Part shown: in pieces, positions 1-5,160 of the stretch
Layout of the letters: each line of letters opens with the position of its first letter
How positions within the stretch are numbered: the first letter of the stretch is position 1
NCBI GenBank assembly: GCA_015488975.1
Contig: WFMT01000309.1
Location: 1-7,221 of the forward strand
Reading direction: 5' to 3'
Length of the DNA stretch: 7,221 bases
From: Campylobacteraceae bacterium
Lineage (GTDB): Bacteria > Campylobacterota > Campylobacteria > Campylobacterales > JALSKU01
Notes under the pieces: model-generated
Told to the model about the DNA's origin: nothing
Database searches by the model: none
What the model saw: the letters and a program-made list of their open reading frames with translations, nothing else
Made by a program: the position numbers and the translations under genes

Positions 1-64
1 CAAATCTTCCTATATCTTGAAAAGTTGCCATTACGCCAATATCCAAAACTTCAAACATATTCAT
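1..64 (-). CDS. pxpC: 5-oxoprolinase subunit C, N-terminal fragment (runs off left edge)
   Basis: Only the first 21 codons are in the window. They read MNMFEVLDIGVMATFQDIGR and continue with F, matching the usual start of the PxpC/KipA (biotin-dependent carboxyltransferase-like) family, in which a 'VL.pG..tt.QDlGR.G' segment opens the protein. The start ATG at 64-62 overlaps the pxpB stop as ATGA. A second ATG two codons later (58-56) is an alternative start. In known systems PxpC works with PxpB and PxpA to hydrolyse 5-oxoproline to glutamate at the cost of ATP. The identification rests on this short motif plus its position directly after pxpA-pxpB, where pxpC is expected. Confidence 0.85.
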   Translation of the reverse strand, partial: MNMFEVLDIGVMATFQDIGRF

Positions 65-744
65 ATTTTGCCACCGAGTTTTAAATACTCTTTTTTAGTT
101 ATAGGTTTAAATTTAACTTTAAATCCTATTTCAAAAGGTGATAAATCTTTTGAATTTGCATTAAAAAGCTCTTTTGGAGTTCTTCCTATGATATTCCATC
201 CTCCAGGACTAATCCTTGGGTAAACTGCTGTCTGATAGTCAGCTATGCCTACACTTCCTTTTGGTATCATCTTTCTTGGGTGCTTTAGCCTTGGAGTTGC
301 TATATTCTCATCTACTTTTGCAAGATAAGCAAATCCCGGCATAAAACCGACTGCATACACCAGATAAGTTTTAAATGAGTGAAGATGTATGATTTCATCA
401 ATACTTAATCTCTTTTCATCTGATAGCCTTTGTAGGTCAAGCCCGCTTTGTGCAGAGTAATATACAGGTATAGTGATAACTTTTTGATATTTGTACATGT
501 TTTTATCATTCTTAAAGCTTGAAAATTTATCATTTATATATGAAATGACACTCTTGTTGTCAAATTTAAAGATATCGTATCTTATATATATGCTTGTGTA
601 TGAGGGAATAATAGATATAAATGAATTATCATTTAATGATTTTAAGGATTTGTAGTAAAAAGTAACTCTGTTTAAAACTTCCTCACTTATCTCATCTGCA
701 AAGTATATAACTATGCTATCAATTGATGAAGTTTCAAATCTCAT
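61..744 (-). CDS. pxpB: 5-oxoprolinase subunit B (PxpB / KipI family)
   Basis: A 227-residue cytoplasmic protein, the usual length of the KipI/PxpB family. It has the family signatures in order: an IPSYTSIYI segment at 46-54, VYAVGFMPGFAYL at 129-141, TPRLKHPRKMIPKGSVGIA at 150-168 and ISPGGWNIIGRTP at 178-190. PxpB is one of three subunits of the prokaryotic ATP-dependent 5-oxoprolinase, which converts 5-oxo-L-proline to L-glutamate. Its start ATG (744-742) overlaps the pxpA stop as ATGA, and its own stop overlaps the pxpC start the same way, so the three subunits are probably translated by coupling. Older annotations call this family 'allophanate hydrolase subunit 1' or a kinase A inhibitor. 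No urea carboxylase is seen beside it, and the adjacent pxpA favours the oxoprolinase reading. Confidence 0.93.
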   Translation of the reverse strand: MRFETSSIDSIVIYFADEISEEVLNRVTFYYKSLKSLNDNSFISIIPSYTSIYIRYDIFKFDNKSVISYINDKFSSFKNDKNMYKYQKVITIPVYYSAQSGLDLQRLSDEKRLSIDEIIHLHSFKTYLVYAVGFMPGFAYLAKVDENIATPRLKHPRKMIPKGSVGIADYQTAVYPRISPGGWNIIGRTPKELFNANSKDLSPFEIGFKVKFKPITKKEYLKLGGKI

Positions 745-1481
745 TTTGCATTGTCTAAATAAGCTCTTATGGATTTTGTTATATGCAAAGCTTCAGTATT
801 GTCACCATGTACACAAAGTGAATCAACTTTTAAAAAGAGTTTTTTGCCGGAGACTGACTTTATATAGCCAAATTCATTTAACTCTTTTACTCTTTGAAGT
901 ACAATATCAATATCCTTAAAAACTGAATTTTTCTCTTTTCGTGATATTAAAAAGCCATCATCACTGTATGCTCTATCGGCAAATGCTTCGTATATGAGTT
1001 TGATACCGTATCTGTGTGCAATTTGTTTGTAATTATCGTTTTTTGATGATGAAAGTACCATAAGCTGTAAGTTTTTATCATAACTTCCTATAGCCTCAAT
1101 GATTAAAGAGTAAATTTCATCACTCTTCATCATGTCATTGTATAATGCACCATGAGGCTTTACATAATCTATATCATAATCCCAGGCATTTGCTAAAGCT
1201 CTTAATGCGCCTATTTGGTATATAAGCATAGCCTTCAGCTCATCTGGACTATGCTCTATACTTCTTCTTCCAAAGCCTATTAAGTCTTGATATCCCGGAT
1301 GTGCTCCTATGGATATAGCATTTTTTTTAGCCTCTTTTACTGCATTTGTCATGACAAGAGGGTCTCCTGCGTGAAATCCACAAGCCAAATTTGCCATATC
1401 TATATATTGCATAATCTCTTCTTCATTACCGGCTTTGTATTTGCCGTATCCTTCGCCTAAATCACTATTTAATTTCATCAT
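741..1481 (-). CDS. pxpA: 5-oxoprolinase subunit A (PxpA, LamB/YcsF family)
   Basis: A 246-residue protein, typical for the LamB/YcsF family (about 250). The signature blocks are all present: NSDLGEGYG (5-13), ACGFHAGD (33-40), GAHPGYQDLIGFGRR (59-73), YVKPHGALYN (106-115), EAFADRAY (165-172) and SLCVHGDN (221-228). The conserved His and Asp residues in these blocks fit the metal- and substrate-site residues expected of this polysaccharide-deacetylase-like fold. PxpA acts with PxpB and PxpC in ATP-dependent opening of 5-oxoproline to glutamate. The gene begins 1 bp after the dctM stop. Two consecutive ATGs (1481 and 1478) follow an AGGA Shine-Dalgarno inside the end of dctM, so either could be the true start. 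The tight link to a TRAP transporter suggests the substrate comes from outside the cell. Confidence 0.95.
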   Translation of the reverse strand: MMKLNSDLGEGYGKYKAGNEEEIMQYIDMANLACGFHAGDPLVMTNAVKEAKKNAISIGAHPGYQDLIGFGRRSIEHSPDELKAMLIYQIGALRALANAWDYDIDYVKPHGALYNDMMKSDEIYSLIIEAIGSYDKNLQLMVLSSSKNDNYKQIAHRYGIKLIYEAFADRAYSDDGFLISRKEKNSVFKDIDIVLQRVKELNEFGYIKSVSGKKLFLKVDSLCVHGDNTEALHITKSIRAYLDNAK

Positions 1482-1482
1482 T

Positions 1483-2817
1483 TTATCCTATCATTTTTGA
1501 AGGTAGATAGTAAGCAATCTCCGGAAATATAGTAACTGCCGCAACAACAGCCAGCATAATAAGAAAAAACGGAAAAGTTGCTTTTACTATATATCCTATA
1601 TCTTCACCGGAAATTGCCTGGATGACAAAAAGCGAGAATCCTACAGGGGGTGTAACCTGAGAAAGCTCAACCATAAAAACTAAAAATATACCAAACCAAA
1701 GAGGTGAAAATCCTGCAGCCATTATAATGGGCAAAACAATAGGCAAAGTCATAACAACTATGGATATGCCATCAAGTATCATGCCTAAAATTATATACAT
1801 AATGCCTACGACTATTATCAAGTGATAAGGAGAGAGATGAAGTGAAGCTATGTACTCGCTTATAGCCCTAGCAATCCCTAAAAATCCGACAACTTGAGAT
1901 AAAAATCCGGCTCCTGCTATGATGAAACTTATCATAACCGTTGTTTTTACGGCATTAAACAAGGACTCTTTAAAAAGTTTTAATCCGAAAGTCTTAAAAT
2001 AAATTGCCAATATAATTGCTCCTGTAACTCCCAAAGCAGCCGCTTCTGTTGGAGTGGCAAAACCTCCGTATATACTTCCTAAAACTAAAGCTATAAGTAA
2101 GAATGTAGGTATCAAGTCTCTAAAAGAGTGCACTTTGTCTTTCCAAGTAAAATTCTCTTGTGTTTTTGGAACCACACTTTTATCTAATATGGAAACTACC
2201 ATAATATACCCAGAATATACCGAAGCCAATAAAAGTCCCGGTAAAATCCCTGCAATAAACAGTTTTCCTATGGATACATTTGCCAAAACTCCGTATATAA
2301 TCATAATCAAACTAGGAGGGATTAAAAAGCCAAGTGTCCCGCTTCCTGCCAATGAACCGATAGCCAAAGACTTTTTGTATCCTCTTTTTTTAAGCTCATT
2401 TAGAGTAATTTTTCCTACGGTTGCAGTTGTGGCTGCTGATGAGCCTGAAACGGCTGCAAATAGTGAACAAGCTGCAACATTTATATGTAAGAGTTTTCCA
2501 GGAATTCTGCCAAGCCATGGCATAAGTCCTGTAAGTAGTTTGTCTGAGATTGAACTTCGATAAAGTATCTCTCCCATCAATATAAAAAGAGGAAGAGCGG
2601 CAAGAGACCATGAGTTTAATGAATTATAAAGTGATGAGCTTAGCAAATCTCCAATTTTATCAAATATATTTATTCCAGGAGGTAAGCTGACTTTATATAT
2701 CAACATTCCAGTAATTCCTGTTAACATAAGAGAAATAGCTATCCAAATAGAAGATAATAAAAATGTAAACATCACGACCATTAGTACGATAGTAAGGATT
2801 AGCGGATCACCTATCAT
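1483..2817 (-). CDS. dctM: TRAP transporter large permease subunit (DctM-like)
   Basis: A 444-residue, strongly hydrophobic inner-membrane protein, close to the normal DctM length (about 425-445). Family signatures are clear: SGSSAAT at 124-130, GFLIPPS at 163-169, TPTEAAA at 255-261, a GMILDG segment at 345-350 and TPPVG at 389-393. The repeated GSSAAT and TPPVG elements belong to the two inverted halves of this elevator-type carrier, which uses a sodium gradient to move substrate delivered by the periplasmic DctP. The start ATG at 2817 has an AAGAAGGA Shine-Dalgarno about 6 bp upstream and overlaps the end of dctQ by 11 bp, so translation is probably coupled. The substrate cannot be read from this subunit. 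The downstream pxp genes suggest 5-oxoproline or a related acid. Confidence 0.96.
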   Translation of the reverse strand: MIGDPLILTIVLMVVMFTFLLSSIWIAISLMLTGITGMLIYKVSLPPGINIFDKIGDLLSSSLYNSLNSWSLAALPLFILMGEILYRSSISDKLLTGLMPWLGRIPGKLLHINVAACSLFAAVSGSSAATTATVGKITLNELKKRGYKKSLAIGSLAGSGTLGFLIPPSLIMIIYGVLANVSIGKLFIAGILPGLLLASVYSGYIMVVSILDKSVVPKTQENFTWKDKVHSFRDLIPTFLLIALVLGSIYGGFATPTEAAALGVTGAIILAIYFKTFGLKLFKESLFNAVKTTVMISFIIAGAGFLSQVVGFLGIARAISEYIASLHLSPYHLIIVVGIMYIILGMILDGISIVVMTLPIVLPIIMAAGFSPLWFGIFLVFMVELSQVTPPVGFSLFVIQAISGEDIGYIVKATFPFFLIMLAVVAAVTIFPEIAYYLPSKMIG

Positions 2818-3292
2818 TGGTGATCCTTCTTAAAATAAAACTAAGAAGTGCCAAACAAAAAAGAAAAAGTCCCAAAGGCATTGCAAGTTGAGTCAAATAT
2901 ATAGGGGTCTCGGAAACAGTTTCTGACACCATATCAAAACTGTATGAATCATGCACCAATAAAATAGATCTGTAAAATATAAATATTAATAATACCAAAG
3001 TAATACTGCCTGCAAAAATATCAATATACCTTTTTCCTCTTTTTGAAAACTTGGAAGTTAAAACATTTATACGGATATGTCCATCTTCTTTAAATGTATA
3101 TCCTAAGCCTAAAAATACAGAAGCGAGATAAAAATATCCACTATACTCATCGGCTATCATTGTAGATACATTGAAAAAAGATCTTAAAACTATCTCTGTC
3201 ATAATAAGAATAGTTAATGCCATAAAAAGGAATGAAGAGAGATAAGCCCCAAAGATTTGGAGCTTATCTGAAAGACGACAAATAAATTTCAT
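2807..3292 (-). CDS. dctQ: TRAP transporter small permease subunit (DctQ-like)
   Basis: A 161-residue membrane protein with about four hydrophobic segments (near residues 13-33, 50-65, 89-107 and 132-154), as expected for DctQ. Recognisable family features are the E-Y-S-G stretch at 49-52 inside the second helix, FLGLGYTFKEDGHIRINVL at 60-78 with its G-HIR turn, and P-L-G near the start of the last helix. DctQ supports and stabilises the large permease DctM in the inner membrane. The start ATG directly touches the dctP stop (TAGATG), with AAAGAG upstream as a weak Shine-Dalgarno. The gene order dctP-dctQ-dctM is the standard TRAP order. Confidence 0.92.
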   Translation of the reverse strand: MKFICRLSDKLQIFGAYLSSFLFMALTILIMTEIVLRSFFNVSTMIADEYSGYFYLASVFLGLGYTFKEDGHIRINVLTSKFSKRGKRYIDIFAGSITLVLLIFIFYRSILLVHDSYSFDMVSETVSETPIYLTQLAMPLGLFLFCLALLSFILRRITNDR

Positions 3293-4249
3293 CTATTTTC
3301 TATACTCTTTAAATATTTTTTTGATTTGAGAATTTGCATTTTTTAGATAATTTTTTAACATTTTATTTGCTATTTTGTCTAAACTTTTTTTCAATGCAGG
3401 GGTTGCTTTTGATATTTTCATGCCATGAGCTGCTAAAGTTTTAAGAGCAATTTTATCTTCATTTTTAGATGCTTGCCATCCTATCTTTTCCATCTCTTTT
3501 GCAGCTTTTAGCATTGCATTTTGCTGAGCTTTGCTTAAACTATTCCAATAATCAAGATTGATTGTGACTGCTTGAAGCGGATAAGCATAGTTAATTTTTG
3601 TAAAGTGGCTTAAAACTTCCCAAAATTTACCATCTTTTCCTGAAGCTGAGGATGTTACTACTGAGTTCACCATGCCTGTTCTAAGAGCCGAATATACTTC
3701 TCCCCAAGCAAGAGCCACAGCACTTCCTCCTGCCATATTGATAAAATTTGCAGAGTTTTTATCATAAGTTCTTGTTTTTAAACCTTTAAAATCACTTATT
3801 TTTGTGATGGCTTTTTTTGTATATAATCCGCTCGGTGGCCAAGTTACAGCATAAAGCAACTTTTGATTCCATTTTTTGAATGTTTTTATATAAGCCGGTT
3901 TTGAGATTTGATAAAGTCTATAAGCATCACTATAAGAGTTTGCTATAAAAGGTAAAGCAGAAATTCCAAAAACTTTTCCTCCGCCTGAAGTAAACGGTAT
4001 AAACATATCAGTAAGAGCAACAGTTCCGTCTTTAACTGCTCTTAAAGGATTGCCTTTGACCAAAGAACTTCCTGCATGAACTGTTATAATGACAGTTCCG
4101 TGCGTATATTGTTTAACAAGTTTTGCAAATTTCACGGCATCTTTTGTATGAAAGTTGGTTGCACCGTATTTGGCATTTAAGTCCATCTTTACAACACTTG
4201 CCATCAGTGAAGCCGAAACAGCGGCTATTATTAATATCTTTCTAAACAT
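3293..4249 (-). CDS. dctP: TRAP transporter periplasmic solute-binding protein (DctP family)
   Basis: A 318-residue exported protein. The N-terminus (MFRKILIIAAVSASLMAS) is a signal peptide, probably cut near residue 18. The mature part has the DctP pattern: an early G-T-V...V-HAG-S-L strand/turn (51-63), DGTVALTDM (74-82) and SDFKGLKTRTYD (152-163). R160 occupies the place of the conserved arginine that binds the substrate carboxylate in TRAP binding proteins. WGEVYSALRTGMVNSV (182-197) follows. The tail is rich in Lys/Ala helices. The protein captures a carboxylate in the periplasm for DctQM. An AAGGAG Shine-Dalgarno (4255-4260) lies 5 bp before the ATG. As first gene of the operon it probably sets expression for the pxp genes too. 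The ligand is inferred from context; some Bordetella DctP proteins are known to bind pyroglutamate. Confidence 0.95.
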   Translation of the reverse strand: MFRKILIIAAVSASLMASVVKMDLNAKYGATNFHTKDAVKFAKLVKQYTHGTVIITVHAGSSLVKGNPLRAVKDGTVALTDMFIPFTSGGGKVFGISALPFIANSYSDAYRLYQISKPAYIKTFKKWNQKLLYAVTWPPSGLYTKKAITKISDFKGLKTRTYDKNSANFINMAGGSAVALAWGEVYSALRTGMVNSVVTSSASGKDGKFWEVLSHFTKINYAYPLQAVTINLDYWNSLSKAQQNAMLKAAKEMEKIGWQASKNEDKIALKTLAAHGMKISKATPALKKSLDKIANKMLKNYLKNANSQIKKIFKEYRK

Positions 4250-4279
4250 ATCTTCTCCTTTTAATTTTTTATAAGGATA

Positions 4280-4311
4280 AGTATATCATAATAATTCTAA
4301 AATTGTTTCAA
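4280..4311 (-). promoter_or_regulatory. Probable promoter of the dctPQM-pxpABC operon
   Basis: Upstream of dctP, reading on the minus strand, there is TATACT (4285-4280) overlapping TATGAT (4290-4285), either of which could be a -10 box. A TTGAAA (4311-4306) lies 15 bp before TATGAT or 20 bp before TATACT, so neither spacing is ideal. In Campylobacterota the -35 is often poorly conserved and the -10 dominates. The rest of the 122-bp gap between dctP and the upstream gene (4250-4371) is very AT-rich, and I see no terminator hairpin or operator in it. Confidence 0.45.
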
Positions 4312-4371
4312 AAATAAAAATTAAAGCAAGAAAACAACTAGGAAATCAATATATTTTTATAAATTTTCAAT

Positions 4372-4812
4372 TTACACTGAAAAAGAGGGAAATATCTTTT
4401 TAATAATATAGTATATCTTACATCCTAAACAATAATTGAAAAATAGCTCCAAACTGCTGCAAAAAAGTAATATTAAAGATGTTATATAAGCTGTTTCATA
4501 AAGACCTAAAGTGCTTTCAATAGAGATAAATATACTAAAAAAAAGTCCAAAATATGCCGCCAATCTTTTTGGTGCAGCTTCAGTCAAATTTGTTCGTACA
4601 TTCAATATTTTTTTAGTAATTTTTGAAAGGTTAAAAATCGGACTAAATTTTTTATTTATATAGAGTCTGATAAAAAAATCAATAGTAAGAATATAAGTGA
4701 CAATACTTAATGAAGTATATAAAAATATTACTACTGAAAGAGTAATAAAAAAAGCATTAATCCTTGCTATTGTTCCATCTATTTGTTTGTATGATATAGG
4801 GCAAGCTTGCAC
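4372..4812 (-). CDS. DUF4395 family membrane protein, function unknown
   Basis: A 146-residue membrane protein with the layout of the DUF4395 family. It has a CP pair near the N-terminus (4-5), R17 before a first hydrophobic hairpin (about 19-43), DFFIR (45-49), SPI (57-59), PKRLAA (81-86), a second hydrophobic hairpin (about 86-126) with LE (121-122), and CLGCKIYYII (128-137) at the end. The three conserved-looking cysteines (C4, C128, C131) suggest a redox or metal role, but this is inference; no function is assigned. The start is a GTG at 4812 behind GGAGATATCAA, a well-spaced Shine-Dalgarno. It has its own promoter and lies between unrelated genes, so neighbours give no hint. Length and motifs look intact. 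No clear terminator is seen downstream. Confidence 0.8.
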   Translation of the reverse strand: MQACPISYKQIDGTIARINAFFITLSVVIFLYTSLSIVTYILTIDFFIRLYINKKFSPIFNLSKITKKILNVRTNLTEAAPKRLAAYFGLFFSIFISIESTLGLYETAYITSLILLFCSSLELFFNYCLGCKIYYIIKKIFPSFSV

Positions 4813-4836
4813 TTGATATCTCCTTTTGTTTTTTGT

Positions 4837-4865
4837 ATTTTACACTTAAATAAAATAAATGTCAA
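4837..4865 (-). promoter_or_regulatory. Near-consensus sigma-70 promoter for the DUF4395 gene
   Basis: On the minus strand a perfect -35 TTGACA (4865-4860) is followed, after exactly 17 bp, by TAAAAT (4842-4837), one change from the consensus -10. Transcription would begin near 4830, about 18 bp before the GTG start at 4812, leaving room for the Shine-Dalgarno. A textbook -35 is uncommon in this group. The promoter lies just outside the palindromic element, 25 bp from its edge. Confidence 0.75.
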
Positions 4866-4890
4866 GTAAATCAATCAAGATAATATATTT

Positions 4891-4923
4891 TAACTGACCT
4901 TACGCACTAAACACATATCTGAG
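4891..4923 (+). repeat. Left terminal inverted repeat of the element
   Basis: It begins TAACTGACCTTACGCAC and ends ATATCTGAG. It pairs with 5128-5160 at 32 of 33 positions; the only mismatch is C4914 opposite A5137, which on the minus strand becomes a G-T (G-U in RNA) pair. Its last base (4923) is also the first base of the inner palindrome, so stem and arm meet without a gap. Confidence 0.95.
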
Positions 4924-5020
4924 TGGTATAAGTTGCTCTCAAGTGATAGGCAGTAAGATGCAGGAGCTACTAGTAGCTTCAAATCTTACTAACGACGCAA
5001 TTGTGAGCAAATTATACCAC
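4923..5020. repeat. Inner palindrome 1 (98 bp)
   Basis: An imperfect palindrome centred exactly at 4971.5. The outer arms GTGGTATAAGTTGCTC (4923-4938) and GAGCAAATTATACCAC (5005-5020) pair at 15 of 16 positions. A weakly paired internal part follows, then AGTAAGAT (4952-4959) with ATCTTACT (4983-4990), then the perfect 12-bp palindrome GCTACTAGTAGC (4966-4977). Pairing thus continues in blocks from the ends to the middle. On the minus strand the right arm carries an extended -10 sequence. Confidence 0.9.
5011..5019 (-). promoter_or_regulatory. Extended -10 promoter-like sequence inside the element
   Basis: On the minus strand the outer arm of palindrome 1 reads TGGTATAAT, a perfect -10 hexamer with the TGn extension. 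No good -35 is visible 17 bp upstream (TTATCT). If active it would start transcription inside the element toward the DUF4395 gene, making RNA of palindrome 1. The matching arm on the other side gives TGGTATAAG on the plus strand, a weaker version facing the opposite way. Palindromic symmetry alone explains the pairing of the two, so activity is uncertain. Confidence 0.4.
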
Positions 5021-5027
5021 CCTTCGG

Positions 5028-5128
5028 GCAAAAAGATAAAGTATCATCTGACTTCGTTAGATTTTTTTACCTTAGCTTTGGCTAAGCTTTCAAAAATCTG
5101 CCTTGCATATGACACTTTCTCTTTTTGC
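5028..5128. repeat. Inner palindrome 2 (101 bp)
   Basis: An imperfect palindrome centred near 5078. GCAAAAAGATAAAGTATCAT (5028-5047) pairs with 5109-5128 at 18 of 20 positions. AGATTTTT (5059-5066) pairs with AAAAATCT (5092-5099), and the tip is CTTAGC-TTTG-GCTAAG (5071-5086). One outer mismatch (A5043/C5113) becomes a T-G pair on the minus strand. It shares its last base with the right terminal repeat. The 7 bases before it (CCTTCGG, 5021-5027) are the joint between the two arms. No run of T follows the tip on either strand as in a classical intrinsic terminator. Confidence 0.9.
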
Positions 5129-5160
5129 TCAGATATATGTTTAGTGCGTAAGGTCAGTTA
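5128..5160 (-). repeat. Right terminal inverted repeat of the element
   Basis: The mirror of 4891-4923 (32 of 33 matches), ending GCGTAAGGTCAGTTA. Its last base is directly next to the lnt stop codon (5163-5161), so lnt transcripts enter the element at once. Beyond the repeat the flanks are also AT-rich and nearly mirror each other (TATATTTT on both sides when read inward), offset by three bases. Confidence 0.95.

Larger units (their letters stand above)
4891..5160. mobile_element. 270-bp palindromic MITE-like element with long terminal inverted repeats
   Basis: The stretch is bounded by 33-bp inverted repeats with one mismatch, and almost everything between them is two further palindromes (4923-5020 and 5028-5128) joined by a 7-base spacer. 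It should fold into a terminal stem with two hairpin arms, as DNA or RNA. No believable protein is encoded; the open frame at 4943-5164 is a by-product. A TA next to each ACTGACC/GGTCAGT end could be a target duplication, as made by IS630/Tc1-mariner-type transposases, but two bases are weak evidence. The element fills the gap between lnt and the DUF4395 promoter. I do not recognise it as a named family. Alternatives are a structured RNA or a transcription-stop element. Confidence 0.65.

Noticed and set aside
61..1481. Urea amidolyase / allophanate hydrolase pathway
   Set aside because: PxpB-like proteins are often so named, but no urea carboxylase is present in the window and pxpA-pxpB-pxpC together define 5-oxoprolinase.
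2054..2563. Plus-strand open frame of 169 codons opposite dctM
   Set aside because: It lies wholly within a well-conserved dctM with all its signatures; the reverse frame is open by chance and has no domain pattern.
5059..5099. Intrinsic terminator in palindrome 2
   Set aside because: The small central hairpin is not followed by a T-run on either strand; the T-rich part lies before the tip on the plus strand. Termination by the longer fold remains possible but is not shown.
4923..5128. Integron attC site or CRISPR repeat
   Set aside because: There is no integrase, no R/L core site arrangement with the usual bulged bases, and no regular direct repeats with spacers; the structure is purely inverted repeats.
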